A DNA stretch of 7,502 nt from Rhodospirillales bacterium. GTDB taxonomy: Bacteria; Pseudomonadota; Alphaproteobacteria; Rhodospirillales; 2-02-FULL-58-16. The position numbers were made by a program, and so were the translations under genes. Below the pieces are notes generated by a model. That model was given only the letters and a program-made list of their open reading frames with translations. It did no database searches and was not told the origin of the DNA. The stretch lies in NCBI GenBank assembly GCA_021775195.1, contig JAJFIG010000204.1, forward strand, positions 1-7,502, read 5' to 3'. Below, one piece after another: positions 1 to 7,167 of the stretch (the first letter of the stretch is position 1; each line of letters starts with the position of its first letter).

Positions 1-2
1 GG

Positions 3-161
3 ACCCTGCTCGACGCCGACGGCGATACCGTGGCGCTCCATACCCAGGGGGTGCCGGGGAGCTGGCGCCAGTGGGAATACGGCGATCCAAGGGTCATCGA
101 CGCCGTGGGCACCGGGGCCGCCAGGCCCATCGCCGCCCTGATCCGCGCCGGCGGACGGTGA
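3..161 (+). CDS. C-terminal fragment of an unidentified protein (5' end outside window)
   Basis: An open frame runs from the window edge to a TGA at 159-161 and gives 52 residues, ending in ALIRAGGR. Most codons end in G or C, as in the genes downstream, while the other two forward frames give arginine-rich or broken translations; this supports real coding sequence. The visible part has an acidic stretch (LDADGD), a Trp-containing segment (GSWRQWEYGD) and an Ala/Gly-rich end. I see no catalytic motif, membrane segment or repeat that identifies the family, so no function is given. It ends 226 bp before prs. Because a promoter-like site lies between them, it is probably the last gene of a separate upstream unit. 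Confidence 0.6.
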   Translation, partial: TLLDADGDTVALHTQGVPGSWRQWEYGDPRVIDAVGTGAARPIAALIRAGGR

Positions 162-195
162 GGCGAGTTTGGCGCGGACGTGGATGTGATCTGTC

Positions 196-223
196 TTTAG
201 CATTGATTTTAAAGAATTTTTTC
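196..223. other. AT-rich patch in the gap upstream of prs
   Basis: This stretch is mostly A and T inside a very GC-rich window and includes a run of six Ts at 217-222. No GC-rich stem precedes the T run, so it is not a convincing intrinsic terminator. It lies about 40 bp upstream of the candidate -35 element at 262. It could help DNA melting or bending, or be a protein-binding site, but nothing in the sequence decides this. Confidence 0.3.
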
Positions 224-261
224 GACCGGAGCTCGGGTGCCGGCGGGGTCGAGGTTAACCG

Positions 262-290
262 TTTACAGGACCTTGCCACGCTGTTAGATT
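262..290 (+). promoter_or_regulatory. Candidate sigma70-type promoter for prs
   Basis: TTTACA at 262-267 matches the TTGACA consensus at five of six positions. It is followed by a 17-bp spacer and TAGATT at 285-290, which matches TATAAT at four of six positions. The predicted transcription start is near 297, giving a leader of about 90 nt before the prs ATG at 388. This is the best promoter-like pair in the gap between the upstream gene and prs. It is a consensus match by eye, with no experimental support. Confidence 0.45.
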
Positions 291-316
291 CCGCCGCGCC
301 CCGCGTCGGTGCTGCC

Positions 317-343
317 AAACCGCCTTCGCGGGACGGTTTTTTT
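317..343 (+). terminator. Terminator-like hairpin in the prs leader (terminator or attenuator)
   Basis: AAACCG at 317-322 pairs with CGGTTT at 334-339. Two further C-G pairs (323-324 with 331-332) sit inside, with A333 bulged and a six-base loop. The T run covers 337-343, leaving four Ts after the stem. This is the shape of an intrinsic terminator. It lies 156 bp after the stop of the upstream fragment and only 44 bp before the prs start, downstream of the promoter-like site at 262-290. It may terminate the upstream unit or act as an attenuator in the prs leader. Confidence 0.45.
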
Positions 344-387
344 GATCGAGGGGTCGGCGCTACCCGTGCCGAGGCAATCAAAACAAG

Positions 388-1320
388 ATGAAAATCCTCG
401 CTTGTAACAGCAACCGGCCACTGGCCGAGGCCATCTCCGCGTACCTCAACCTACCGCTGACCAAGGCCGTCGTGCGCCGGTTCTCGGACATGGAGGTCTT
501 CGTCGAGATCCAGGAGAACGTTCGCGGCGAGGACGTGTTCGTCATCCAGTCGTCGTCCTATCCGGCCAACGACAACCTGATGGAGCTTCTCGTCTGCATG
601 GATGCCCTGCGCCGGGGCTCGGCGCGCCGCATCACGGCGGTCATCCCGTATTTCGGCTATGCCCGCCAGGACCGCAAGTCGGGGCCGCGGACGCCGATCT
701 CGGCCAAACTGGTGGCCAACCTGATCACCGTCGCCGGCGCCGACCGGGTGCTGACCATCGACCTGCACGCGGGCCAGATCCAGGGCTTCTTCGATATCCC
801 GTTGGACAACCTCTACGCGGCGCCGGTGCTGGTCAAGGACATCAAGGAACGGCTCAACGGCGAGGACGTGATCATCGTTTCGCCGGACGTCGGCGGCGTG
901 GTCCGGGCGCGGGCCTTCGCCAAGCGGCTCAACGCCGACTTGGCGATCATCGACAAACGCCGCGAGCGCGCCGGCGTCTCCGAAGTGATGAACATCATCG
1001 GCGACGTCAAGGGCCGGCGCTGCATCATGGTCGACGATATCGTCGATTCGGCGGGGACGCTGTGCAATGCCGCGGTGGCGATGATGGAGGCCGGCGCGAG
1101 CTCGGTGTGGGCCTACGTCACCCACGGCGTGCTCTCGGGCGGCGCCGTGGCGCGGGTATCGGCGTCGCCGATGGAAACCCTGGTCATCACCGACAGCATC
1201 ATGGCGACGGAAGCGGTCCGCGTATCGCACAACATCGAACAACTGACCATAGCGCCGCTGGTGGCGGAATCGATCAAGCGCATCAGCGACGAGTCATCGG
1301 TCTCGAGTCTTTTCGATTGA
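388..1320 (+). CDS. prs: Ribose-phosphate pyrophosphokinase (PRPP synthetase)
   Basis: This enzyme transfers pyrophosphate from ATP to ribose 5-phosphate to make PRPP, the precursor for purines, pyrimidines, NAD, histidine and tryptophan; it is cytosolic. The 310 residues are the usual length for class I bacterial enzymes. The family signatures are present: the ATP-binding segment [10 protein letters not shown] (88-97), the [10 protein letters not shown] segment (128-136) with a conserved His, the catalytic flexible-loop region around K190 and R192 (DKRRERAG), and the PRPP-binding loop [10 protein letters not shown] (215-224). The ATG is the only reasonable start, because an in-frame stop lies at 343-345. 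Its ribosome-binding site is weak: GAGG at 371-374, 13 nt away. The C-terminus SVSSLFD is typical of alphaproteobacterial members. The leader carries a candidate promoter and a terminator-like hairpin. Confidence 0.97.
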   Translation: MKILACNSNRPLAEAISAYLNLPLTKAVVRRFSDMEVFVEIQENVRGEDVFVIQSSSYPANDNLMELLVCMDALRRGSARRITAVIPYFGYARQDRKSGPRTPISAKLVANLITVAGADRVLTIDLHAGQIQGFFDIPLDNLYAAPVLVKDIKERLNGEDVIIVSPDVGGVVRARAFAKRLNADLAIIDKRRERAGVSEVMNIIGDVKGRRCIMVDDIVDSAGTLCNAAVAMMEAGASSVWAYVTHGVLSGGAVARVSASPMETLVITDSIMATEAVRVSHNIEQLTIAPLVAESIKRISDESSVSSLFD

Positions 1321-1346
1321 CCGCATAGGGCCGACAAGAATATTAC
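1317..1346 (+). promoter_or_regulatory. Candidate promoter for rplY spanning the prs stop codon
   Basis: TTGACC at 1317-1322 matches the -35 consensus at five of six positions and includes the TGA stop of prs. After an 18-bp spacer, TATTAC at 1341-1346 matches TATAAT at four of six. Transcription would start near 1352, about 50 nt before the rplY ATG. This would let the translation genes be expressed apart from prs. The call is by eye only. Confidence 0.35.
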
Positions 1347-1348
1347 AC

Positions 1349-1372
1349 CGCCGGCACCCCTGGAGGCTGGCG
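1349..1372 (+). other. Hairpin in the rplY leader
   Basis: Bases 1349-1355 can pair with 1366-1372: seven pairs, one of them G-U, with a ten-base loop. No T run follows, so it is not an intrinsic terminator. It lies 15 nt upstream of the rplY ribosome-binding site. It could influence translation or transcript stability, or be chance pairing in GC-rich DNA. Confidence 0.2.
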
Positions 1373-1386
1373 CTTCGGAGGAGGGA

Positions 1387-1392
1387 AAGGAG
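1387..1392 (+). promoter_or_regulatory. Strong ribosome-binding site of rplY
   Basis: AAGGAG lies eight bases before the ATG at 1401, close to the ideal Shine-Dalgarno sequence and spacing. It is much stronger than the site of prs and fixes the rplY start. Confidence 0.75.
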
Positions 1393-1400
1393 ATTCTATA

Positions 1401-2120
1401 ATGGCGAACGTGACAACGTTTTCGGCCGAGTTGCGTGAACGGGCCGGCAAGGGGGCAGCCCGGGCGACGCGACGAGGCGGACGTGTACCGGCCGTGATCT
1501 ACGGCGACAAACAGAAATCGGTGATGATCTCGCTCGACCCCGGCGACCTCATGCAGCAGCTCCGAGGACCCGGGTTCTTCTCGCACGTGTTCGAGATATC
1601 GGTGAACGGCGACAAGCACCGGGTGCTGGCCCGCGACCTACAGCTCCATCCGGTCAGCGAACGGCCGCTGCACGTGGACTTCATGCGCTTTGGTGCCGAT
1701 ACCAAGGTCAACGTCGACGTCCAGGTGATCTTCGAGAACGAGGAGGAATCGCCGGGCCTGAAGCGGGGCGGCGTGCTCAACGTGGTCCGCCACGCGATCG
1801 AATTCGTCTGCCCGGCGGACCGGATTCCCGAGAGCATCACCGTCGACCTGACGGGGCTGGAGATCGGCGACAGCGTGCACATCAGTGACATCAGTCTGCC
1901 CGACGACGCCGAACCCACGATCAGCGACCGCGACTTCACCGTCGCTACCATCGCCGCGCCGAGCGTCCTGAAGACGCCGGAGGAAGAGGCGGCCGAGGCG
2001 GCAGAGGCCGAGGCTCTTCTCCTGGAGGGCGAGGAAGGCGAGATCGTCGAGGGCGAGGAGGGCGCCACGCCCGAAGGCGAGGAAGGCAAGGGCGAGGCGG
2101 ACGCCGAAAGCAAGGACTAG
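1401..2120 (+). CDS. rplY: Large-subunit ribosomal protein bL25, long Ctc/TL5 form
   Basis: bL25 binds 5S rRNA in the large ribosomal subunit. The 239-residue product is the two-domain Ctc form, unlike the single-domain E. coli protein of about 94 residues. The N-terminal 5S-binding domain covers roughly residues 5-95 and carries the family segments RVPAVIYG (28-35) and HPVSERPLHVDF (83-94). The C-terminal beta domain covers about 98-188. After residue 191 there is a very acidic low-complexity tail rich in Glu, Gly and Ala with repeated EGEEG units, ending in ESKD. Such tails are common in alphaproteobacterial L25 but vary between species. The ATG at 1401 has an excellent AAGGAG site. The gene sits 80 bp after prs and 27 bp before pth. 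Confidence 0.96.
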   Translation: MANVTTFSAELRERAGKGAARATRRGGRVPAVIYGDKQKSVMISLDPGDLMQQLRGPGFFSHVFEISVNGDKHRVLARDLQLHPVSERPLHVDFMRFGADTKVNVDVQVIFENEEESPGLKRGGVLNVVRHAIEFVCPADRIPESITVDLTGLEIGDSVHISDISLPDDAEPTISDRDFTVATIAAPSVLKTPEEEAAEAAEAEALLLEGEEGEIVEGEEGATPEGEEGKGEADAESKD

Positions 2121-2147
2121 GCGAGCGGCCGGCAAAGGCACTCGGAC

Positions 2148-2801
2148 ATGCTGCTGGTGGTCGGCCTGGGCAATCCCGGCGGCGAATATGCCGGGAATCG
2201 CCACAACATCGGATTCATGGCGCTGGACACTATCGTCCAGCGCCATTCCTTTGGATCCTACCGCAAGAAATTCCAGGGCGAGATCGCCGAGGGACGGGTG
2301 GCCGGGCGCAAGGTTCTAGCCCTCAAACCCCAGACCTACATGAACGAATCCGGGCGCTCGGTGTTGGCGGCGGCGACCTTCTACAAGATCCCGCCTGCCG
2401 ACATCCTGGTGCTCCACGACGAATTGGACCTTGCCGCCGGCAAGGTCCGGGTCAAGCGCGGCGGCGGCCACGCCGGCCACAACGGCCTGCGCAGCATCCA
2501 TTCCCACATAGGCCAGGACTACGGACGGCTGCGGCTGGGGATCGGCCATCCCGGGGACAAGGACCGGGTCACCGGCCACGTGCTCAAGGACTTCGCCAAG
2601 GCCGACCAGGCCTGGCTGGACACGCTGCTCGACGCCGTCGCCGATAACTTCGAGCTGATGGCGGGGGGCGATGACGGTGCCTTTATGAGCAAGGTGGCGC
2701 TGGCGGTCAATCCGCCGAGACCGAAACCGCCGAAGCCCGAGACTCCGGCCCCTGAAAACGCAGGAAACGGCGGCGGCGGGCCGGACGAAAATGCCGATTA
2801 A
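2148..2801 (+). CDS. pth: Peptidyl-tRNA hydrolase
   Basis: Pth cuts the ester bond of peptidyl-tRNAs that drop off the ribosome, so the tRNA can be reused; it is a cytosolic enzyme essential in many bacteria. The N-terminus [20 protein letters not shown] (4-23) holds the family signature. Residues matching the E. coli active site are N9, the catalytic H19, N66 (TYMN), D91 (LHDELDL) and N112 (GHNGL). The [13 protein letters not shown] segment (105-117) and GIGHPGDK (131-138) are also typical. At 217 residues it is longer than E. coli Pth because of a proline-rich, then glycine-rich, tail from about residue 188. The ATG is preceded by AAAGG at 2134-2138, nine bases away. The last 11 bp overlap the start of ychF, which suggests translational coupling. 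Confidence 0.97.
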   Translation: MLLVVGLGNPGGEYAGNRHNIGFMALDTIVQRHSFGSYRKKFQGEIAEGRVAGRKVLALKPQTYMNESGRSVLAAATFYKIPPADILVLHDELDLAAGKVRVKRGGGHAGHNGLRSIHSHIGQDYGRLRLGIGHPGDKDRVTGHVLKDFAKADQAWLDTLLDAVADNFELMAGGDDGAFMSKVALAVNPPRPKPPKPETPAPENAGNGGGGPDENAD

Positions 2802-3891
2802 TTGCGGAATCGTAGGCCTGCCCAATGTCGGCAAGTCGACGCTGTTCAATGCCCTCACCTCGACGGCGGTGGCGGAGGCGGCGAACTTTCCCTTTACCAC
2901 CATCGAACCCAATACGGGGCGGGTCGGGGTGCCGGACCCGAGGCTCGAGGCCGTCGCCGCCATCGCCAAGCCGCCCAAGGTGACGCCGACCCAACTCGAG
3001 TTCGTCGACATCGCCGGGCTGGTCCGGGGGGCCAGCCGGGGCGAGGGGCTGGGCAACCGCTTCCTCGCCAACATCCGCGAGGTTGACGCCATCGTCCACG
3101 TGCTGCGCTGCTTCAGCGACGACAACGTAACCCACGTGGACGGCGTCATCGACCCGGTGCGCGACGCCGAGACCGTGGCTACCGAGCTCATGCTTGCCGA
3201 CCTGGAAAGCCTGGAACGCAGGGTAACGCCCCTGACCAAGCGGGCGCGGGGCGGCGACAAGGAGGCCAAGGCGCGGCTCGCCCTGGTCGAACGGGTGATG
3301 GCGGTCCTGGGCGAGGGACGGCCGGCACGGACAACCGACATTGCCGGGGACGAGAAGAAGACCTTCAAGGAGCTGCTGCTGCTCAGCGCCAAGCCTGTGC
3401 TTTATGTCTGCAACGTCGAGGAAGAGGCGGCGGCGATGGGCAACGCGTGGTCGGAAAAGGTCGCCGCGATGGCTGCCGGCGAGGGCGCCGACGTGGTCGT
3501 CATCTCGGCGGCCATCGAGGCGGAGGTAGCGCAACTGGCTGACGCGGCGGAGAAGGCTGAGTTCCTGGAAACCCTGGGGCTGACGGAAACCGGGCTGTCC
3601 AGGGTCATCCACGCCGGCTATCACCTGCTCGATCTGATCACCTTTTTCACCGAGGGGCCGAAGGAGGCGCGGGCCTGGACCGTGCGCCGGGGCGCTAAGG
3701 CGCCGGAGGCAGCGGCGGCCATCCACACCGATTTCGAGCGCGGCTTCATTCGCGTCGAAACCGTCTCCTATGACGACTTCGTCGCCCTGGGCGGCGAGCA
3801 GGGGGCCAAGGACGCCGGTAAGCTGCGCCTCGAGGGCCGCGACTACGTGGTCGAGGACGGCGACGTCATGCACTTCCGGTTTAACGTGTGA
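2791..3891 (+). CDS. ychF: Ribosome-associated ATPase/GTPase YchF (OLA1 family)
   Basis: YchF is a universally conserved TRAFAC-class P-loop protein that binds ribosomes and in studied members prefers ATP over GTP. It has been linked to translation quality control and stress responses. The 366 residues match the usual length. The P-loop GLPNVGKS is at 9-16, the switch region FPFTTIEPN at 33-41 and the G3 motif DIAG at 73-76. The base-recognition motif is NVEE (208-211) in place of NKxD, as expected for this family. A C-terminal TGS domain covers about 281-364. Residues 140-170 look like the helical coiled-coil insertion (LESLERRV and following). The start overlaps the end of pth by 11 bp; pth-ychF adjacency is widespread in Proteobacteria. 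The ribosome-binding site is poor, which fits coupling to pth translation. Confidence 0.97.
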   Translation: MPINCGIVGLPNVGKSTLFNALTSTAVAEAANFPFTTIEPNTGRVGVPDPRLEAVAAIAKPPKVTPTQLEFVDIAGLVRGASRGEGLGNRFLANIREVDAIVHVLRCFSDDNVTHVDGVIDPVRDAETVATELMLADLESLERRVTPLTKRARGGDKEAKARLALVERVMAVLGEGRPARTTDIAGDEKKTFKELLLLSAKPVLYVCNVEEEAAAMGNAWSEKVAAMAAGEGADVVVISAAIEAEVAQLADAAEKAEFLETLGLTETGLSRVIHAGYHLLDLITFFTEGPKEARAWTVRRGAKAPEAAAAIHTDFERGFIRVETVSYDDFVALGGEQGAKDAGKLRLEGRDYVVEDGDVMHFRFNV

Positions 3892-3900
3892 GGGGGGGGG
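3892..3900 (+). repeat. Homopolymer run of nine Gs after the ychF stop
   Basis: Nine Gs follow directly on the TGA of ychF. The run is outside ychF and upstream of the chosen start of the next gene at 3957, so changes in its length would not alter either protein as called. It is a likely site for replication slippage and for sequencing length error. Confidence 0.9.
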
Positions 3901-3945
3901 CTTTAAGACTTTTCCCCGACAAGTTAGGCTGGGGCAAACAAGGCA

Positions 3946-3951
3946 GGGAGG
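3946..3951 (+). promoter_or_regulatory. Ribosome-binding site that decides the hydrolase start
   Basis: GGGAGG lies five bases before the ATG at 3957. The frame stays open back to a GTG at 3888, but this site and the family alignment both favour 3957. Confidence 0.6.
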
Positions 3952-3956
3952 CCGGC

Positions 3957-4625
3957 ATGGGGCAGAACATCAGACTGACGGCGGCGGACGGGCATGAGCT
4001 GGACGCCTGGCGCGCCGATCCGGCGGGCGCGGCCCGGGGCGGCATCGTCGTGGTTCAGGAGATATTCGGAGTCAACGTCCACATTCGCGACATCTGCGAG
4101 CGCCTGGCGGCGGAGGGCTACACGGCGATCGCGCCGGCCGTCTTCGACCGCGCTGAGACCGGGGTCGAGCTCGGTTACGACGACGACGGCATCGCCCGTG
4201 GGCGCGAACTGCGCGGCATGATCGAGTGGGACGACACGGTGGCCGACATCGCCGCCGCGGTGGATGTTATGAAGGCCGAGGGCAAGGTCGGGGTTGTCGG
4301 TTTCTGCTGGGGCGGCTCGCTGGCCTGGCTTGCCGCCTGCCGCCTGGGGGTGGACGCCGCTGTCGGCTACTATGGCGGCCAGATCATCGACTTCACGGAC
4401 GAACAACCGACCTGCCCGGTGCTGCTGCACTTTGGCGAGACCGACGGCTCGATCCCGCTCGCCGACGTCGAGGCGATCAAGGCCACCCACACCGGCGTGC
4501 CGGTGCACGTCTACGAAGGCGCCGGGCATGGCTTCAACTGCGATCGGAGGGCCAGCTTCGATGCCGCCAGCGCCACCACGGCCTGGGATCTCACGCTGTC
4601 CCTTTTCGCCGAGCACGTCGGGTGA
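3957..4625 (+). CDS. Dienelactone hydrolase-family alpha/beta hydrolase
   Basis: This is a 222-residue cytosolic alpha/beta hydrolase of the DLH family (Pfam DLH), named after carboxymethylenebutenolidase. The catalytic triad can be read: nucleophile C117 in GFCWGG (115-120), D163 in FGETDGSIP and H191 in GAGHGFN. E35 in VVVQEIFGVN matches the Glu that controls the nucleophile in characterised dienelactone hydrolases. The family is broad and many members act on other esters or lactones. No catechol dioxygenase or other aromatic-degradation gene is visible here, so the substrate is unknown. I chose the ATG at 3957 because it has GGGAGG upstream and gives the normal N-terminus; a longer form from GTG 3888 would read through the G run. 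Its TGA is 10 bp before the mtnP ATG, so the two are probably co-transcribed. Confidence 0.9.
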   Translation: MGQNIRLTAADGHELDAWRADPAGAARGGIVVVQEIFGVNVHIRDICERLAAEGYTAIAPAVFDRAETGVELGYDDDGIARGRELRGMIEWDDTVADIAAAVDVMKAEGKVGVVGFCWGGSLAWLAACRLGVDAAVGYYGGQIIDFTDEQPTCPVLLHFGETDGSIPLADVEAIKATHTGVPVHVYEGAGHGFNCDRRASFDAASATTAWDLTLSLFAEHVG

Positions 4626-4635
4626 GGCCGCCGGT

Positions 4636-5523
<888 letters not shown>

Positions 5524-5526
5524 GGG

Positions 5527-5994
5527 GTGGATGGGGCCGGGGCCGCCAGGGGCCTGAGGATCATACCGCCGGTCTATTTCCTCCTCGCCATCGGGATCAT
5601 GACGGTGCTGGATCACCTGGTGCCGGGGATGCGCCTGGTCGCGCCGCCACTGAGCCACCTGGGATGGTTGCCCATCGGCCTCGGGTTCCTGGTCGCGTTC
5701 GCGGCCCTCGATCGGTTCCGGCGAGCGGGCACGACCCACAAGCCGTTTCAGGAATCCAGCGCCCTGGTCACCGACGGCCTCTACGCGCTCAGCCGCAACC
5801 CCATGTACGTGTGCCTGACCCTGGCCCTGATCGGGGTCGTCATCCTCTTTGGCACCCTAACGCCGGCGACCGTCCTTCCGGCCTTCGTCTGGGTTATCAA
5901 CACCCGTGTCATCCCCATCGAGGAGGCCATGCTGGAGAACGCCTTCGGCGACGCCTACCGGGACTACAAGACCCGTGTCCGGCGCTGGCTCTGA
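5527..5994 (+). CDS. Isoprenylcysteine carboxyl methyltransferase (ICMT)-like integral membrane protein
   Basis: The 155-residue product has several hydrophobic segments, at about residues 13-30, 46-62, 93-111 and 112-128, so it is an inner-membrane protein. The family signature is clear: SRNPMY (89-94), then EEAMLENAFGDAYRDYKTRVRRW, in parts EE (132-133), FG (140-141), Y144, Y147 and RRW (152-154). These are the conserved SAM-binding and catalytic regions of the ICMT/phospholipid methyltransferase group. Eukaryotic ICMT methylates prenylated cysteines; bacteria generally lack that modification, and the substrates of bacterial homologues are mostly unknown, so the substrate is left open. The start is a GTG with GGGAGA upstream. 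The stop lies inside the start region of the acetyltransferase gene, and the gene begins 3 bp after mtnP. Confidence 0.87.
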   Translation: MDGAGAARGLRIIPPVYFLLAIGIMTVLDHLVPGMRLVAPPLSHLGWLPIGLGFLVAFAALDRFRRAGTTHKPFQESSALVTDGLYALSRNPMYVCLTLALIGVVILFGTLTPATVLPAFVWVINTRVIPIEEAMLENAFGDAYRDYKTRVRRWL

Positions 5995-6445
5995 AGCGCC
6001 CGCGGTGCGCCCGGCGACGGCCGGCGACGTCGCCGCGATCACCGCCTGTGCCGAGGCGGCCTATGCCCTCTATGTGCCCCGTATCGGCAGGAAACCGGCG
6101 CCCATGGTCGCCGATTTCGCCGCCCACGTGGCCGCCGGCGAGGTCCACGTGATCGAGGCCGGCGGGCACCTGGCCGGCTACATGGTGATGATGGTCCGCC
6201 CCGGCGAGGTATTCATCGACAACGTCGCCGTCGACCCTGGGCACCAGGGGCTGGGGCTGGGCGGGCGGTTGATGGCCCTGGCCGAGGCCACGGCGCGGGA
6301 ATCGGGGCTGCCTCAACTCCGGCTCTACACCAACGTGGTGATGACCGAGAACGTGGAATTCTACGGATACCTCGGCTTCACCGAGACCGAACGCCGCCAC
6401 GAAGACGGCTTCGACCGCATTTACATGGTAAAATCGCTGGCGTGA
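5975..6445 (+). CDS. GNAT-family N-acetyltransferase
   Basis: The product has the GCN5-related acetyltransferase fold and would transfer an acetyl group from acetyl-CoA to an amine. From GTG 5975 it has 156 residues. VRPATAGDVAAI (11-22) is the typical first strand and helix. FIDNVAVDPGHQGLGLGGRLM (80-100) carries the acetyl-CoA pyrophosphate loop as HQGLGLGG (90-97). LRLYTNVVMTENVEFYGYLGF (115-135) is the usual motif B region, with N126 and Y130. The substrate is unknown; the END of such families often modify small molecules or protein N-termini. Start choice is uncertain: GTG 5975 overlaps the previous gene by 20 bp and keeps the first strand, while GTG 6005 gives 146 residues and has GAAG eight bases upstream. 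Neither ribosome-binding site is strong, consistent with coupling to the gene before it. Confidence 0.88.
   Translation: MSGAGSEAPAVRPATAGDVAAITACAEAAYALYVPRIGRKPAPMVADFAAHVAAGEVHVIEAGGHLAGYMVMMVRPGEVFIDNVAVDPGHQGLGLGGRLMALAEATARESGLPQLRLYTNVVMTENVEFYGYLGFTETERRHEDGFDRIYMVKSLA
6426..6434 (+). promoter_or_regulatory. Extended -10-like site ahead of the copper-chaperone genes
   Basis: TGGTAAAAT within the last codons of the acetyltransferase gene matches an extended -10 element: TG, one base, then TAAAAT, five of six to TATAAT. No good -35 is seen at 16-18 bp, which extended -10 promoters can do without. Transcription would start near 6441, about 44 nt before the sco ATG. Confidence 0.3.
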
Positions 6446-6484
6446 GAGGGATGGCGAGGCCGCAATGACTGGAACAATCGCACC

Positions 6485-7147
6485 ATGAAAACACCGTTCA
6501 TCGCCTTGGCGCTGGCCCTGGCGGGGGTGGTTCTTGCGCCGGCGCCGTCCCAGGGGGGCGGGGAGGGGCAGACCGCGGTCCAGCCGCGCCCGGCGCAGGC
6601 GCCGGCACTGAAGGCGCCCACGGGCGGGGCCTTCACGCTGGTCGATCACAGCGGGCGCACGGTGAGCGAGCGGGATTTCCGCGGCCGCTACATGCTGGTC
6701 TATTTCGGCTATACCTATTGTCCCGACATCTGCCCCACCGACCTGCAGACCATGGCCGACGCCATGGACGCCCTGGGGCCGGCGGGGGACCGGGTGCGGC
6801 CGGTGATGGTCAGCGTCGATCCGGAACGGGACACGCCGGCGGTGATGGCGGACTACATCGGTCTCTTCCACCCCCGGCTGACGGGCCTTACCGGCACCCG
6901 CCAACAGGTGGCGGCGCTGGCTAGGCTCTACGGCGCAAGGTATTTCAAGCTCTTCTATCCAGGCCTCGACGACGACGATGATGACAAGAAAAAGGACGGT
7001 GGCGCGGCGGACACCCCCGGCTATATCATGCGCCACACGTCCAATACCTACCTATTGGGGCCGGACGGCCGGGGGCTGGCGACCTTTCCCCGCAACACCG
7101 GACCCGAAGCCATGGCGCGGGAAATCCGCCGCCTGATGAACGAATGA
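6485..7147 (+). CDS. Sco1/SenC/PrrC-family copper chaperone or thiol reductase
   Basis: Sco proteins are membrane-anchored or exported thioredoxin-fold proteins that help assemble the CuA site of cytochrome c oxidase subunit II, by carrying copper or by reducing the CuA cysteines. The 220-residue product starts with a hydrophobic signal or anchor (about residues 4-20) and a Pro/Gly/Gln-rich linker to about 43. The thioredoxin-like domain follows: FTLVDHSGRTV (50-60), the copper-binding YCPDICPTDL (78-87) with C79 and C83, VMVSVDPERDTP (107-118), and the third ligand H184 in YIMRHTSNTYLLGPDG. Between LFYPG and GYIMRH is an unusual run of six Asp and three Lys (162-170). The ribosome-binding site is weak. 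The gene starts 39 bp after the acetyltransferase and ends 20 bp before the PCuAC gene, which supports a joint role in oxidase assembly. Confidence 0.93.
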   Translation: MKTPFIALALALAGVVLAPAPSQGGGEGQTAVQPRPAQAPALKAPTGGAFTLVDHSGRTVSERDFRGRYMLVYFGYTYCPDICPTDLQTMADAMDALGPAGDRVRPVMVSVDPERDTPAVMADYIGLFHPRLTGLTGTRQQVAALARLYGARYFKLFYPGLDDDDDDKKKDGGAADTPGYIMRHTSNTYLLGPDGRGLATFPRNTGPEAMAREIRRLMNE

Positions 7148-7154
7148 GAAGAAT

Positions 7155-7162
7155 GGGGAGGA
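7155..7162 (+). promoter_or_regulatory. Strong ribosome-binding site of the PCuAC gene
   Basis: GGGGAGGA lies five bases before the ATG at 7168 and supports that start. Confidence 0.65.
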
Positions 7163-7167
7163 TATTA

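Noticed and set aside
203..222. T run at 217-222 as an intrinsic terminator of the upstream gene
   Set aside because: No GC-rich stem precedes the T run; the hairpin at 317-343 is the better candidate.
309..407. Possible short leader peptide (GTG, 32 codons) overlapping the prs start
   Set aside because: It has no ribosome-binding site and no run of regulatory codons, and it ends inside prs. Chance open frames of this size are common here.
2316..3392. Long open frame on the minus strand across pth and ychF (358 codons)
   Set aside because: It is antisense to two clear genes, has a low-complexity Ser/Arg/Ala-rich product, and shows no motif. Long antisense frames are expected in GC-rich DNA.
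2707..3873. Long open frame on the minus strand across ychF (388 codons)
   Set aside because: It mirrors the codon pattern of ychF, has no ribosome-binding site or recognisable domain, and its product is His/Gly/Arg-rich shadow sequence.
4294..4635. Upstream extension of the mtnP frame
   Set aside because: The frame is open but lies over the hydrolase gene in another frame and has an Arg/Pro-rich product. The ATG at 4636 has a ribosome-binding site and gives the normal family N-terminus.
6968..7000. DDDDK pattern in the Sco protein as a protease cleavage site
   Set aside because: The match to the enteropeptidase recognition pattern is a by-product of the Asp/Lys run; no such protease acts in this bacterial setting.
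5909..7036. Minus-strand open frame of 375 codons across the GNAT and sco genes
   Set aside because: It is antisense to two genes with clear catalytic or metal-binding motifs; its own product shows no family features.
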